Of a stretch of 64,000 bases of DNA, positions 35,146 to 43,768 are shown one piece after another. A program made the translations under genes and the position numbers. The stretch spans positions 77,940 to 141,939 of the forward strand of contig JAHREW010000002.1 in assembly GCA_020883125.1 (NCBI GenBank), in the 5' to 3' direction. This DNA is from Microcoleus sp. CAWBG506 (GTDB lineage Bacteria; Cyanobacteriota; Cyanobacteriia; Cyanobacteriales; Microcoleaceae). The notes beneath the pieces are model-generated. The model was not told where the DNA came from. It saw only the letters and a list, made by a program, of their open reading frames with translations, and did not search any database. The stretch's first letter is position 1, and every line of letters starts with the position of its first letter.

Positions 35146-36392
35146 GCCCATAATTTATGTCTTAAAGGCGCTGACAATTCGCCCCTACTGATTCCGCTTA
35201 GATCGAGTCCAAGCATTACCGCTACTTTTCTACCAATATTGCCACAACCGTTGCAATCTGCATTAATCAGCCAACCTTGAGCTGTTCGATACAAGCCACG
35301 CTTAATTCGTTTACCAGATGGAAGCCACCCTTCGGGTTTTTCGCCGAATGTAGGTAGCAAATCATTATCAACGAATGAAGCCTTTGAGGAATACGATTCT
35401 TCAGTCTCCAGAAATCTTAAACCGTACTGCTCACACAATTGACTAATTCTATCCTTCAGTTTACCTGTAGGAATTTGCACAAACTTTTGATTAGTTTTGC
35501 GTACCATGTTGGCAGACTTTTTTTGTCCTTTGTTCCAGCCAAATACAACGGTTCCTATTTGATTGCTCAAACAATGATTAATCACCTTTTTGGCTGCCTT
35601 GTTGACGGCATCTCGCATTTGACGATTTCGTTTCTCGGTTATGCTGGCAAGTCTTTTAGACCAAAACCCGTTAGATTTCCCGTTCATCAAAAATGCAACT
35701 TGCTTGTTATAACCTTGATTGAGAGATTTTAAATGCTTACCATCAACTATAAAGCTTGTACCAACATTGCTCAAACAAGTTAGCCAATTATCTACGCCGT
35801 GGTCAATCATCAAGCATCTGGCAATATCTACATCTGATTGAATTTCAGTAGTTTTGTAGACAAATTCTAGGTAGAAACAGCCGTTTCGAGGAAGAATGCG
35901 ATATTCCCGAATAGCCTTGAAATCAAGATTAGATGGCATGGGCAAGTAAAACGCATCTAGACCAAACCACGCTTTGACCTTGCTCCCTAGGGGAAATCTC
36001 AACATTCCGTCTTTGAGTTTTACGGACCTACCTGTGAACGTCACCACAGCCATTGGGCCTTGACGATATTTCGGCAACTTGGGGCGGTCTATAATTATCC
36101 CATTTTTAAACGCTTTCATTAGCCCTAGGAAAGACTTAAAAGACTCTGCTACGCCCGTCAGAATTTGTTGGGCCGTATCAGAGTAAAATGCTTGATAGTG
36201 TCGATTTTGATTTTCGGTTCCTAAAACCTTGTGCAACTGAGCGCGGTTCGGAACATTGCCAGTTTTAAAATATAACTGACGGGCATAGTAAATTCCGCAA
36301 TTAGAAAGTTTTGCCGACTCAGAAGACAGATATTCGAGAATCGCCTTAATCTCTGAGTCAGCTCGAATTAAGTTTTGTTGACAGCCAAACAT
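35142..36392 (-). CDS. tnpB: TnpB RNA-guided nuclease, rearranged RuvC site, no zinc finger
   Basis: 416 residues. RuvC-I Asp197 (LMIDHGVDN) and RuvC-III Asp379 (LINADCNG) are present. The canonical RuvC-II glutamate position reads TVVFGWNKGQ, with Gly285 in place of Glu; an alternative glutamate pair is at 331-332 (TEESYSSKASF). The four-cysteine zinc ribbon between RuvC-II and III is replaced by a FVDNDLLPTFGE-type loop. This combination marks a known TnpB branch with a relocated catalytic acid, so activity remains possible. The ATG has AAGGAGGA upstream. In IS elements TnpB with omega-RNA cuts the empty donor site to keep the element. Confidence 0.9.
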   Translation of the reverse strand: MFGCQQNLIRADSEIKAILEYLSSESAKLSNCGIYYARQLYFKTGNVPNRAQLHKVLGTENQNRHYQAFYSDTAQQILTGVAESFKSFLGLMKAFKNGIIIDRPKLPKYRQGPMAVVTFTGRSVKLKDGMLRFPLGSKVKAWFGLDAFYLPMPSNLDFKAIREYRILPRNGCFYLEFVYKTTEIQSDVDIARCLMIDHGVDNWLTCLSNVGTSFIVDGKHLKSLNQGYNKQVAFLMNGKSNGFWSKRLASITEKRNRQMRDAVNKAAKKVINHCLSNQIGTVVFGWNKGQKKSANMVRKTNQKFVQIPTGKLKDRISQLCEQYGLRFLETEESYSSKASFVDNDLLPTFGEKPEGWLPSGKRIKRGLYRTAQGWLINADCNGCGNIGRKVAVMLGLDLSGISRGELSAPLRHKLWA

Positions 36393-36434
36393 GAGTTATC
36401 CTCCTTGTTATACAATTGTACAGCAAAACAACGG

Positions 36435-36583
36435 ATGAAATCACGAAGAAAGGTTGAGATTTTCGGATTCAAGAGTCTGAATTTAAAATTCTTGAAGAAC
36501 ATTGCAAATCTGTAGGTCGGACTAAAACCGATGTACTTAGGGAATTAATCAGAAGCCTCAAAGTCAAAGAAAAGCCGTCCTAA
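36435..36583 (+). pseudogene. ribbon-helix-helix accessory gene of the TnpB element, frameshifted
   Basis: ATG at 36435 gives MKSRRKVEIF, then the frame must shift in a T-run (about 36453) to continue as RIQESEFKILEEHCKSVGR and the TDVLRELIRSLK helix, ending at TAA 36581. The joined peptide is a small Arc/CopG-like protein of about 49 residues that commonly accompanies this type of tnpB, divergent from it. As it stands it encodes only 24 residues. Frameshift position is deduced from the two reading frames. Confidence 0.65.
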
Positions 36584-36600
36584 AAGGACGGGGCTTCAGA

Positions 36601-36986
36601 CCCAGTTTTTTTGGTGAAGAAATTACAGCCTGTTTATAAAGCTTTTGTCTGGGAATCGAAAACTGGCTATTTTCCCAGGGCGATCGGGCCCATAAACTTT
36701 GACTTTTCTTGACAAACAACCTTTCCCTCTCGACGTGACAGGGTTACATTAACGTTGTTAGCACATTGCCTGTTAAGCTTATTATAAGTGCTAAACAGTT
36801 GATAGGTGCTAAACATTAGCAACCATAGTCAATATATTTGATCTGGGAAATGGCAAATAGGCAAGCAAGTTGCGCTTGACTGGTTTTAGACCCAAAAGTT
36901 CCAAAATAAATTTTACTGAAATTGAGAGCGTCTCAGCAAATAATAAAATATAATAGGATTATCACCATTTTGAAAAGGAGATATCC
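36601..36986 (+). promoter_or_regulatory. leader region of the RTX gene
   Basis: No gene was found. Direct repeats GTGCTAAACA occur at about 36788 and 36809 before an AT-rich stretch (36935-36965), and AAAAGGAG sits 8 bp before the ATG. The direct repeats are candidate operator half-sites. Confidence 0.35.
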
Positions 36987-37766
36987 ATGGTTTTAACGAT
37001 TAACAATCTACTCGGTGATCTGACAGGATTTCCTGTGTCATCTGGGGGGGGACCACGTTTTTTGGGATTTGCTACGGCCGATGATATCAATGTAACAGAG
37101 GGAGATTTGTCGGCTTTTACTTGGGGAGTCTGGGGATTGGATGGGAACGATACGATTTTAGGTTCCTCCGATAGCAACGAACGACTATTAGGAAATAACG
37201 GCAATGATGTCATCGCAGGTGGTCCGGGAAATGACATCATTTACGGTGGCAAGGATAATGATAGACTTGATGGCAATGAGGGGAATGATGTCATTAGAGG
37301 TGATGCCGGTAATGATGTTTTGTTTGGGAGCCGTGGCAACGATCTACTGCGAGGTGGGCAAGGAGATGACGATTTAGAGGGCAATGAAGGTAATGATTTC
37401 CTCGTGGGCGATCGCGGTGTTGATGTCTTGACTGGTGGCCCTGGTAGTGATATATTTGTGATCAAAAGCAATGATGAAGCATTTAGTGTTGCTCAAGCTG
37501 ATGTGATTACTGATTTTAACTTTGACCAGGGCGATCGCCTTGGTCTCACCGATGGCTTAACTGAATTAAGTTTGCTGTTTACTGACGATAATCTGATCGC
37601 TTATGACAATGACGGACTTGTCAACGATATGGTGATTCGTAACCGCAGTAATGGGCAAATTTTGGGAATAGTCTTGAATAATAACAACTTCGATCTAACT
37701 GGTTCATTTGAAACGGCAAGTCCGTTTGCATTGGCGATTAATGGTTCCGATTTCCAGTTTTTGTAG
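36987..37766 (+). CDS. RTX calcium-binding repeat protein
   Basis: 259 residues. Residues ~50-155 are about ten glycine-aspartate nonapeptides (GLDGNDTIL, GNNGNDVIAG, GGPGNDIIYG, GNEGNDVIRG and so on), which form a calcium-filled parallel beta-roll outside the cell. The C-terminal ~100 residues (DVITDFNFDQGDRLGL) resemble the tail of many type I secreted cyanobacterial proteins. No enzymatic domain is present, so it is probably a structural surface or matrix protein. A strong AAAAGGAG precedes ATG. No exporter genes are nearby. Confidence 0.9.
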   Translation: MVLTINNLLGDLTGFPVSSGGGPRFLGFATADDINVTEGDLSAFTWGVWGLDGNDTILGSSDSNERLLGNNGNDVIAGGPGNDIIYGGKDNDRLDGNEGNDVIRGDAGNDVLFGSRGNDLLRGGQGDDDLEGNEGNDFLVGDRGVDVLTGGPGSDIFVIKSNDEAFSVAQADVITDFNFDQGDRLGLTDGLTELSLLFTDDNLIAYDNDGLVNDMVIRNRSNGQILGIVLNNNNFDLTGSFETASPFALAINGSDFQFL

Positions 37767-37925
37767 GTAGTTTCAGGTGGATGTGAAACCTAATTTTTCT
37801 TACCTAAATACTGGCGGCTACTAACTAACAGTTCATCGATGATGATGGTATTTATGGGTAAGTAGTGAATCGGTTTGCGAAATTCTTCGTTCCCAAGCCA
37901 AGCTGAAGAACGAGGAATTTGCGAT

Positions 37926-38504
37926 TTACAACAGCGAGCACTTGCGCTTTAAAGCTTCTTCCAAGATAGCATTGTACTGCTTTTCTTTGACAGTATAAGC
38001 CCCGAATCTTTCGAGGTGAGGATTGTTCATTTGAGCATCGAATAGTAGATAATATCGCTCGCGCAATCTCTCTACTAATTTCACCATCGCTACCTTAGAA
38101 CCTTCTGGAATTCGATAAAACATCGATTCGCCAATAAAAGCGCCTCCTATAGACAATCCGAGAATTCCCCCAGCCAATTCGTTACCATACCAAGTCTCGA
38201 AGCTGTAAGCCCAACCGGTCTGATACAACGCCCAATATATCTGTTTGAGTTCTTGAGAAATCCAGGTAGTTTCGCGATCGGCACAACCCTCGACCACCGC
38301 TCCAAAATCGCGGTTTACAGCCACGGAAAACCGATTTTGATTGATTTGACGGCGGAGGGATTTAGGATAGGTAAAGCTTTCATCTAGGGGAATCAGCGCC
38401 CGCTGGCGGCTGGAATACCAGCCCAAACTATCTTCACCGTCATTGGCCATCAGGAAATAGCCTTGGGCATATCCTTGTATAATTGACTGTATATCATATT
38501 GCAT
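37926..38504 (-). CDS. aat: leucyl/phenylalanyl-tRNA-protein transferase
   Basis: 192 residues. It transfers Leu or Phe from aminoacyl-tRNA to N-terminal Arg/Lys of proteins, marking them for ClpS-ClpAP degradation. Conserved segments are YAQGYFLMAN, GWYSSRQRALIPL, TWISQELKQIYWALYQTGWA, SFETWYGNELAGGILGLSIG and FGAYTVKEKQY. It is shorter than E. coli Aat because the N-terminal part is reduced, a difference I believe common in cyanobacteria. It is divergent from the following small gene. Confidence 0.93.
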   Translation of the reverse strand: MQYDIQSIIQGYAQGYFLMANDGEDSLGWYSSRQRALIPLDESFTYPKSLRRQINQNRFSVAVNRDFGAVVEGCADRETTWISQELKQIYWALYQTGWAYSFETWYGNELAGGILGLSIGGAFIGESMFYRIPEGSKVAMVKLVERLRERYYLLFDAQMNNPHLERFGAYTVKEKQYNAILEEALKRKCSLL

Positions 38505-38572
38505 AAATTTATCTGTTGTTTGTCAGTTGACCGTTAACCGCCAACATTAGCAATTAGGAATTAGGAATAACT

Positions 38573-38902
38573 ATGTCAGAATCGATCGCACCCATCACCT
38601 TACCACCAGCCAAAAACCCAGAACAGGAAGGTGAATGGCTCCAACAAACACTGCTCGCATGGCTGGACTCTGAGTTTATCCCAGAACCAGCCAACCAGCA
38701 AATAGCTAAAAGAGCAGCCCAAATCTATGTCCGCCAACGCATGGAAGGCGAAAACGATGTGGGCAGTCTCGTAATTGCGATCGTCACCGAAATGCAAGCC
38801 TATGATTTTTCTAAAAGCTTCTACGGCGAATTTGCGATCGCCAATGCCGTCAGCGACTTATTACTAGAAAGTCTGGGCATCGATAAATGCTGCGGACAAT
38901 GA
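38573..38902 (+). CDS. conserved-looking small cytosolic protein, unknown
   Basis: 109 residues, acidic, mostly helical, no signal peptide. It carries IAKRAAQIYVRQRMEGENDV and ends GIDKCCGQ with a Cys pair. I do not recognise a domain; the composition and codon use look like those of a genuine gene, and it is divergent from aat. No motif supports a function. Confidence 0.7.
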   Translation: MSESIAPITLPPAKNPEQEGEWLQQTLLAWLDSEFIPEPANQQIAKRAAQIYVRQRMEGENDVGSLVIAIVTEMQAYDFSKSFYGEFAIANAVSDLLLESLGIDKCCGQ

Positions 38903-39040
38903 AGCAAGAAAGAGGAAAATTTAACTCAGAATCAGGAAACAAGAATCAACCCAAAACACAATCTTGCCCATTAAATTGATTGTGAGTTTTTTCTTCCTTC
39001 TTCGTACCCCTTCGCGCAGTCGAAGAGTCGAAGGGCTTTC

Positions 39041-39103
39041 TTCCTTCTTCCTTCTTCCTTCTTCCTTCTTCCTTCTTCCTTCTTCCTTCTTCCTTCTTCC
39101 TTC
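39041..39103. repeat. STRR heptamer TTCCTTC x9
   Basis: Nine perfect units end 10 bp before the rpsN stop (3' side). Same heptamer as at 1024 and 1184. A TCGAAG-rich segment (CTTCGCGCAGTCGAAGAGTC) lies just before it. Confidence 0.95.
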
Positions 39104-39113
39104 GTTCTTTCTA

Positions 39114-39416
39114 CTACCAGCTAGACTTAACTACACCGGGCAAAAGACCTTCATGAGCCATTTCTCGCATCGTGTTCCGAGACAGCCCGAAGTCACGATA
39201 GTAACCTCTGGGACGACCTGTCGCCCAGCAGCGGTTACGCAAGCGAGTCCGGGAACTGCTGCGGGGTAGCTTTTGTAGTTCGCGGTGAATCGCCATTTTA
39301 TCCATCTGATTCGCAGCTTGGTCGAACTGGTCTTTCAGGTCTGCGCGCTTGTCAGCGTACTTGTCTACGAGTCTTTGGCGTTTTTTCTCGCGCTCGACCA
39401 TGCTCTTTTTAGCCAT
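39114..39416 (-). CDS. rpsN: 30S ribosomal protein S14
   Basis: 100 residues, basic, component of the 30S head. The C-terminal [20 protein letters not shown] is diagnostic. Zinc cysteines are absent, so this is the zinc-independent long form. It is a stand-alone gene here, as in many cyanobacteria, and not in a ribosomal cluster. ATG start; an STRR tract forms its 3' flank. Confidence 0.97.
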   Translation of the reverse strand: MAKKSMVEREKKRQRLVDKYADKRADLKDQFDQAANQMDKMAIHRELQKLPRSSSRTRLRNRCWATGRPRGYYRDFGLSRNTMREMAHEGLLPGVVKSSW

Positions 39417-39494
39417 AATCTGTTGATATCCTTAGATAAATCACAATCTAGTATTATACTATGTTTTGGTCATTTTGGATGAATTTAAATAATT

Positions 39495-39535
39495 TAACCG
39501 CAGAGAACGCTCCAGAACGCAGAGGAAGAAAGAAG
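39495..39535. repeat. TAACCGCAGAG-type dispersed repeat fragment
   Basis: TTTAACCGCAGAGAACGC and GAACGCAGAGGAAGAAAG are split by CTCCA; the form resembles the R1 core in style. It lies upstream of rpsN and 3' of nth. Confidence 0.45.
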
Positions 39536-39555
39536 ACAGATCGATAATTTAGACT

Positions 39556-40203
39556 CTAGGAAATATTAGCAGAAGGACACAAATCAGCCAGTTCACACAC
39601 ATCACAACTTGGATTTCTGGCATTACAAACCGCCCGACCATGATACACCAACCGAATCGACCAATTTTCCCAATCTGGCTGTGGTAACAATAGCATCAAA
39701 TCTCGCTCAATCCTGGCAGGATCTGGATGTTTGGTCAAGCCCAAGCGCTGACTTAATCGCTTGACATGAGTATCGACTGTCACGCCCATATGAATTCCAA
39801 AAGCGTGAGCGAGAACTACATTAGCCGTTTTGCGCGCCACTCCGGGTAATTCTAACAGCAATTCCATTGTCTGCGGGACTTGATTATTGAATTTATTGGC
39901 GATCGCCCAACAAGCACCTTTAATATTTTTAGCTTTGTTCCGATAGAAACCAGTCGATCGCACTAAATTCTCCAATTCTTCCAAATCGGCATTCCCCAAA
40001 GCAATTGCATCGGGAAAACGCTCAAATAAAGCCGGCGTCACCAGATTAACTCGCGCATCGGTGCATTGAGCCGAAAGAATAGTCGCCACCAGCAACTGCA
40101 CGGGAGTTTCGTAATCGAGAGTGCAAGGAGCTTCTGGATAGAGGGATTTGAGGCGATTCAAAATTTCTAGCGATCGCTTTTTCAAACTTATTTTTTTAGT
40201 CAT
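39556..40203 (-). CDS. nth: endonuclease III
   Basis: 215 residues. DNA glycosylase/AP lyase for oxidised pyrimidines. The helix-hairpin-helix LPGVARKTANVV has catalytic Lys125, the second catalytic residue is Asp144 (VTVDTHVKRL), and the C-terminal 4Fe-4S site shows the C-x6-C-x2-C-x5-C spacing (CNARNPSCDVCELADLC). All catalytic residues are present. It precedes rseP on this strand? In transcription order rseP comes first, with 69 bp of TTATTGGTTATT-type repeats between the two genes. Confidence 0.96.
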   Translation of the reverse strand: MTKKISLKKRSLEILNRLKSLYPEAPCTLDYETPVQLLVATILSAQCTDARVNLVTPALFERFPDAIALGNADLEELENLVRSTGFYRNKAKNIKGACWAIANKFNNQVPQTMELLLELPGVARKTANVVLAHAFGIHMGVTVDTHVKRLSQRLGLTKHPDPARIERDLMLLLPQPDWENWSIRLVYHGRAVCNARNPSCDVCELADLCPSANIS

Positions 40204-40265
40204 TAGTTATTTGTTATTGGTTATTTGTTATTGGTTATTCGATCCCAACAACCAATAACCAACAA
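40204..40265. repeat. STRR TTATTGG/TTATTTG with inverted AACCAATA arm
   Basis: Four to five TTATTGG-like units are followed by AACAACCAATAACCAAC in inverted orientation, so a hairpin can form between rseP and nth. Confidence 0.75.
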
Positions 40266-40272
40266 CTCATAA

Positions 40273-41370
40273 TTATTGTTTCATTAAAAATCTAAAATCT
40301 ATCCCAGCCAAATTAGCCGTATCCCGAATAATCAAGAAAATCCCCAAACCCAGCAACAGCACCAAACCAGTCTGCATCACGTTTTCCTGAATACGGTTCG
40401 GCAAAGGTTTACCGCGCATTCCTTCGATTAACAGAAAAGCTAGCTGACCTCCATCCAAAGCAGGTAAAGGTAAGATATTAATCACAGCCAAATTGATGCT
40501 AATTAGCACAGCATACTGAAACAAACTCGCTGCATCCGATCGCGCAATTCCTGCGCCCACCGCCACAATCGCTACTGGCCCGGACAACTTTTCAGCAGTC
40601 TGACTGAAATTACTCAATAATTGCCCGAAACCTTGAAAAGTCAGCACCACAATCCGCTCAAATTCAGCCGAGGCTTTAGTTAACGCCTGGACAATTCCGA
40701 CTCGCTGCCGCACCACAGTACCATTGGAAGTTAGCTGCACCCCAATACGACCTTTACCATCAGGGGTCAATTCGGGAGTTACTGTTACTACAAATTTCTG
40801 TTCTTGACGCTGAATTTCCAAGGCTAGGGGTTGGTTGGGATGATTTTGGATTTCCGCGACTAAAGATTTGATTGCTTCGCTGGAAGCCCCCAATTCCTTA
40901 CCGTCTACAGATAGAACTATGTCTCCCGATTTAATGCCGGCTTTGGCGGCTGCTGAACTGACTTCTAGCGCCACTTCTGGGACTTTAACTCCTGGTTGGT
41001 AGTCCATTGATGGGAGCCCGACAGTCCCAAATTGCACTACTAGCAGGAAGTAAGCAAAAATTAAGTTGGCAATTACCCCGGAGCTAATGACGATCGCCCG
41101 ATCGAGCACGGGCCGATTTTTGAGCAAATCCGGGTCATTTGGGGGGATAGTGCTTTCGGGATCGTCATCGGGAAAACCTACGAAACCTCCCAAGGGAAAG
41201 GCTCGGAGGGCGTATTCGGTTTCTGGGCCTTGGTATTTCCACAGGATGGGGCCGAAACCGATGGAAAAGCGGTTGACGTGGATGTGTTGCAGTCTCGCCG
41301 CCAGGAAGTGGCCGAGTTCGTGAACGACAATGAGGATACCTAAAACTGCGATCGCTGCCAAAACAGACAT
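40273..41370 (-). CDS. rseP: site-2 protease, M50 zinc metalloprotease
   Basis: 365 residues from ATG 41370; a TTG four codons earlier is not needed. Intramembrane protease. The zinc site HELGH is at residues 17-21 in the first helix and the third ligand motif is LPALDGGQL near residue 300. One PDZ domain lies between (~115-200; AAAKAGIKSGDIVLSVDGKE). It releases membrane-bound regulators such as anti-sigma factors after a first cut; the target here is unknown. Length and order match cyanobacterial members. Confidence 0.94.
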   Translation of the reverse strand: MSVLAAIAVLGILIVVHELGHFLAARLQHIHVNRFSIGFGPILWKYQGPETEYALRAFPLGGFVGFPDDDPESTIPPNDPDLLKNRPVLDRAIVISSGVIANLIFAYFLLVVQFGTVGLPSMDYQPGVKVPEVALEVSSAAAKAGIKSGDIVLSVDGKELGASSEAIKSLVAEIQNHPNQPLALEIQRQEQKFVVTVTPELTPDGKGRIGVQLTSNGTVVRQRVGIVQALTKASAEFERIVVLTFQGFGQLLSNFSQTAEKLSGPVAIVAVGAGIARSDAASLFQYAVLISINLAVINILPLPALDGGQLAFLLIEGMRGKPLPNRIQENVMQTGLVLLLGLGIFLIIRDTANLAGIDFRFLMKQ

Positions 41371-41603
41371 GAAGGATTCCAATTATGCTTTTATTTGACT
41401 TTGATTTATTTTAATATCTTTTTTAATATCGGTGGCATGGGAGTGGCAATTTTCCATCACACTCGAAGATAGCATTTTAAGCTAAAGTCCCCTCCCGTGC
41501 GCCATCCGGCTGGTGTCGATTTTGGTCAAAAGTGCGATCGACCTACCAAACTAAAGATGAGTCACTACTCAGTTGCTGGTTTTTGGTATAATCACAAAGC
41601 ACC

Positions 41604-41645
41604 AATAACTAATAACTAATAACCCATAACTAATCACCCATAACC
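41604..41645. repeat. STRR AATAACT/CATAACC, 6 heptamers
   Basis: The tract ends 5 bp before the ATG of the M41-like gene, and no ribosome binding site is recognisable there. Confidence 0.8.
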
Positions 41646-41650
41646 ATTTT

Positions 41651-42328
41651 ATGAAAGAAACTTCTTTGAATATTATCGCTATTTCTATATTTGCCATCAC
41701 TGTTTCAATCTTATTAGGACCCCTATTCAATTTGCCAGAGGCCGTACCAGCGATCGCCACTTTTTGTCTTTTGGGCCTCGCCACCTTAGACACTTTCCAG
41801 TGGCAAGGTCAAGGTGGGACAATTTTATTAGACTTGCTCGCGGGCACTTCCAAACAAAGGCGCGATCGCATCCTCCATCACGAAGCCGGACACTTCCTAG
41901 TCGCGCACCTATTAGGAATTCCCGTCACCGGCTACGCCCTCAACGCTTGGGAAGCATTTAAACAAGGTCAATCCGCCCAAGGAGGCGTTCGATTTGAAGA
42001 CGAACAATTAGCCTTGCAACTGCAAAATGGCACACTTTCCGCCCAACTTCTAGACCGATACTGCGCCGTTTGGATGGCGGGAATAGTCGCTGAAAATTTT
42101 GTCTATGGCAATGCCGAAGGCGGAGCCGAAGACCGCACTAAAATCAATGCAATTTTCACACAACTCCGCCGTCCAAGTTCCGAAATTCAACTCAAGCAAA
42201 ACTGGGGTTCTCTCCAAGCCAAAAATCTCATCGAAAGCCATAAATTAGCCTACGAATCTCTAGTTACAGCCATGGAAAAAAGAGCAAATATAGATGAATG
42301 TTATAGAATTATACAGGAAAATTTGTAA
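41651..42328 (+). CDS. M41-type peptidase domain without AAA module
   Basis: 225 residues. Two N-terminal transmembrane helices (~8-50) are followed directly by an FtsH-like zinc peptidase domain: HHEAGHFLVAHLLGIPV carries the HExxH site, and GNAEGGAEDRTKINAI provides the candidate third ligand. The AAA ATPase module between membrane part and protease in FtsH is absent, so it must act without ATP-driven unfolding or as a partner of true FtsH. Such short proteins occur in cyanobacteria and plants. A strong hairpin follows at 42365. Confidence 0.85.
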   Translation: MKETSLNIIAISIFAITVSILLGPLFNLPEAVPAIATFCLLGLATLDTFQWQGQGGTILLDLLAGTSKQRRDRILHHEAGHFLVAHLLGIPVTGYALNAWEAFKQGQSAQGGVRFEDEQLALQLQNGTLSAQLLDRYCAVWMAGIVAENFVYGNAEGGAEDRTKINAIFTQLRRPSSEIQLKQNWGSLQAKNLIESHKLAYESLVTAMEKRANIDECYRIIQENL

Positions 42329-42364
42329 TCTTTGGGCCGCACCGTTAAACTCTACGTCACAAAA

Positions 42365-42386
42365 AAGCAGCCTGTAAAGGCTGCTT
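42365..42386. terminator. bidirectional hairpin AAGCAGCC/GGCTGCTT
   Basis: Perfect 8-bp stem with a 6-base loop, flanked by an A-run upstream and AGAGAAAAAA downstream. It lies between two convergent genes and fits a terminator working best for the minus strand, where a T-run would follow. Confidence 0.75.
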
Positions 42387-42529
42387 AGAGAAAAAAACCG
42401 TTGTTCAGTCACAGGAGAAAACTTTCAATCGAATTCAAATTACCGCTGCTGGAGTTACCGCCTATTTTCACCGTCATTGAGATCTACCGTTGAGTGACTT
42501 TGGATTCCGAACAAAACTGTCAATCCCGA

Positions 42530-42745
42530 TCAGAATGCTGCTGAAAATTCGTTGACGATTTTGACTTTGCCTTTTCTGACAGCCCGTAGCAAGCGGTTGA
42601 CACAGCCTCTCTCATCCTCATTCAGAGACTCGTCAAAGCTGGCAGCCATCAAACCGTATCGATCGGCTAGAGTCAAAACACCTGTGTCGCTTACAGAAGC
42701 GAGGATTTCAGAGATAGCGCCAGGGAGGAGTTGTACGGGATTCAT
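42530..42745 (-). CDS. small conserved-looking protein, 71 residues
   Basis: It begins MNPVQLLPGAISEILASVSD and has LTLADRYGLMAASFDESLNE and a basic tail (LLRAVRKGKVKIV). It reads like a real soluble helical protein, and I believe close relatives occur in other filamentous cyanobacteria, though I cannot confirm that here. GGAG lies within 10 bp of the ATG. No function is assigned. The downstream 43-bp gap and terminator hairpin favour an independent transcript. Confidence 0.75.
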   Translation of the reverse strand: MNPVQLLPGAISEILASVSDTGVLTLADRYGLMAASFDESLNEDERGCVNRLLRAVRKGKVKIVNEFSAAF

Positions 42746-43033
42746 GGCAGTACGGTTGAATTCAATATATACATCATCTCCCTATTTCCCGAAAACAGCG
42801 GTGACATTGATGAGGATAGGAAGGTGATTATTTTGGGTGCCGGCAAGTGATCCAAATAGAGTTTATTTGTGATTTGAGTCACAGTATCACCGATAGTGGC
42901 GGGCAATTCCACCCAACCCTCACCTTTGGGTAGGACTTGGGAATCACCGCGTTTAGTAAAATAATCGTTAATCCCTCAAACAGTTCAACCCTTACCCCGG
43001 TACTCAAAATGCTTGACCAAGAAAATGGGATAC

Positions 43034-43392
43034 AAGCCCCGTCCTTTTAGGACGGCTTTAATTTTGATTTTTTCCTGTTGATGATTCAGTTTAAAAGTAT
43101 TATACTTTATATGGTCACAGACCCGCCCGGATCAAAGATACTCCGAAACAAATAGCAAGGTTGAAAGTCCTGTCAGAGTTGAGATTAGAAACAGGGGAAG
43201 CACAAGGGCAATGGAAATCCAACCCAGAAATGCAAAACAAGTATTTTGTACTTGCGGAAACAACAAAAAAGTCGCCCTAGGGCATTGGGAGACTCTAAAC
43301 GGACACGGATCGACCGTAAGACTAATTCCTTAGCAAGTTGAAATGATGTGTCAAGAATCACCGCACTTATGACGGGCGGTGAGTATGTCAAT
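43034..43392 (+). mobile_element. IS605-type remnant with both end hairpins
   Basis: The left end AAGCCCCGTCCTTTTAGGACGGCTTT (first 20 shown: AAGCCCCGTCCTTTTAGGAC) matches the left-end hairpin of the TnpB element at 36575. The right end has the TCACCGC/GCGGTGA stem (43358-43382) next to AGTATGTCAA. The ~300 bp between has lost most of tnpB; only a short C-terminal-like frame remains. The wider 42746-43427 gap holds no intact gene. Confidence 0.6.
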
Positions 43393-43427
43393 TTCTCAAT
43401 CCCATATTAGGGCGCAAACCCGATCGC

Positions 43428-43697
43428 ATGAAAGCCAACGTGGAAATCTACACATGGCAAACCTGTCCCTATTGTATCCGCGCCAAATCCTTGCTGTGGT
43501 GGAAAGGCGTAAATTACACCGAATACAAGATTGACGGCGACGAAGCAGCTAGAAATGCCATGGCTCAACGCGCCAACGGACGCCGCAGCGTGCCCCAAAT
43601 TTTCATTAATAACCAACACGTCGGCGGCTGCGATGACATTCACAAACTTGATGCCGAAGGAAACTTAGAGCCGCTGCTAGTTCAACCAGCAGTTTAA
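43428..43697 (+). CDS. grxC: glutaredoxin 3
   Basis: 89 residues. Dithiol active site CPYC (WQTCPYCIRAK), the conserved SVPQIFINNQHVGGCDD segment with the cis-Pro loop and glutathione-binding GG. It reduces disulphides with glutathione. No ribosome binding site is visible before the ATG. It is convergent with menD. Confidence 0.96.
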   Translation: MKANVEIYTWQTCPYCIRAKSLLWWKGVNYTEYKIDGDEAARNAMAQRANGRRSVPQIFINNQHVGGCDDIHKLDAEGNLEPLLVQPAV

Positions 43698-43768
43698 ATA
43701 CAGTCCCTATCAGGTTCATAGTCAGGACTTTAGTCCTTAAATTACCCAAAAAAGGCATGAATGCTTGA

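Larger units (their letters stand above)
35108..36600 (-). mobile_element. IS200/IS605-type (IS1341-like) element with TnpB, no TnpA
   Basis: The right end is the 35116-35137 hairpin (CCCTG...CAGGG) next to GAGTGTCA, and the left end is the CCGTCCTAAAAGGACGG hairpin at 36575-36591. It carries tnpB and, divergently, a broken ribbon-helix-helix gene. No Y1 HUH transposase is present, so it depends on TnpA supplied elsewhere. Ends are approximate to a few bases. Confidence 0.8.
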
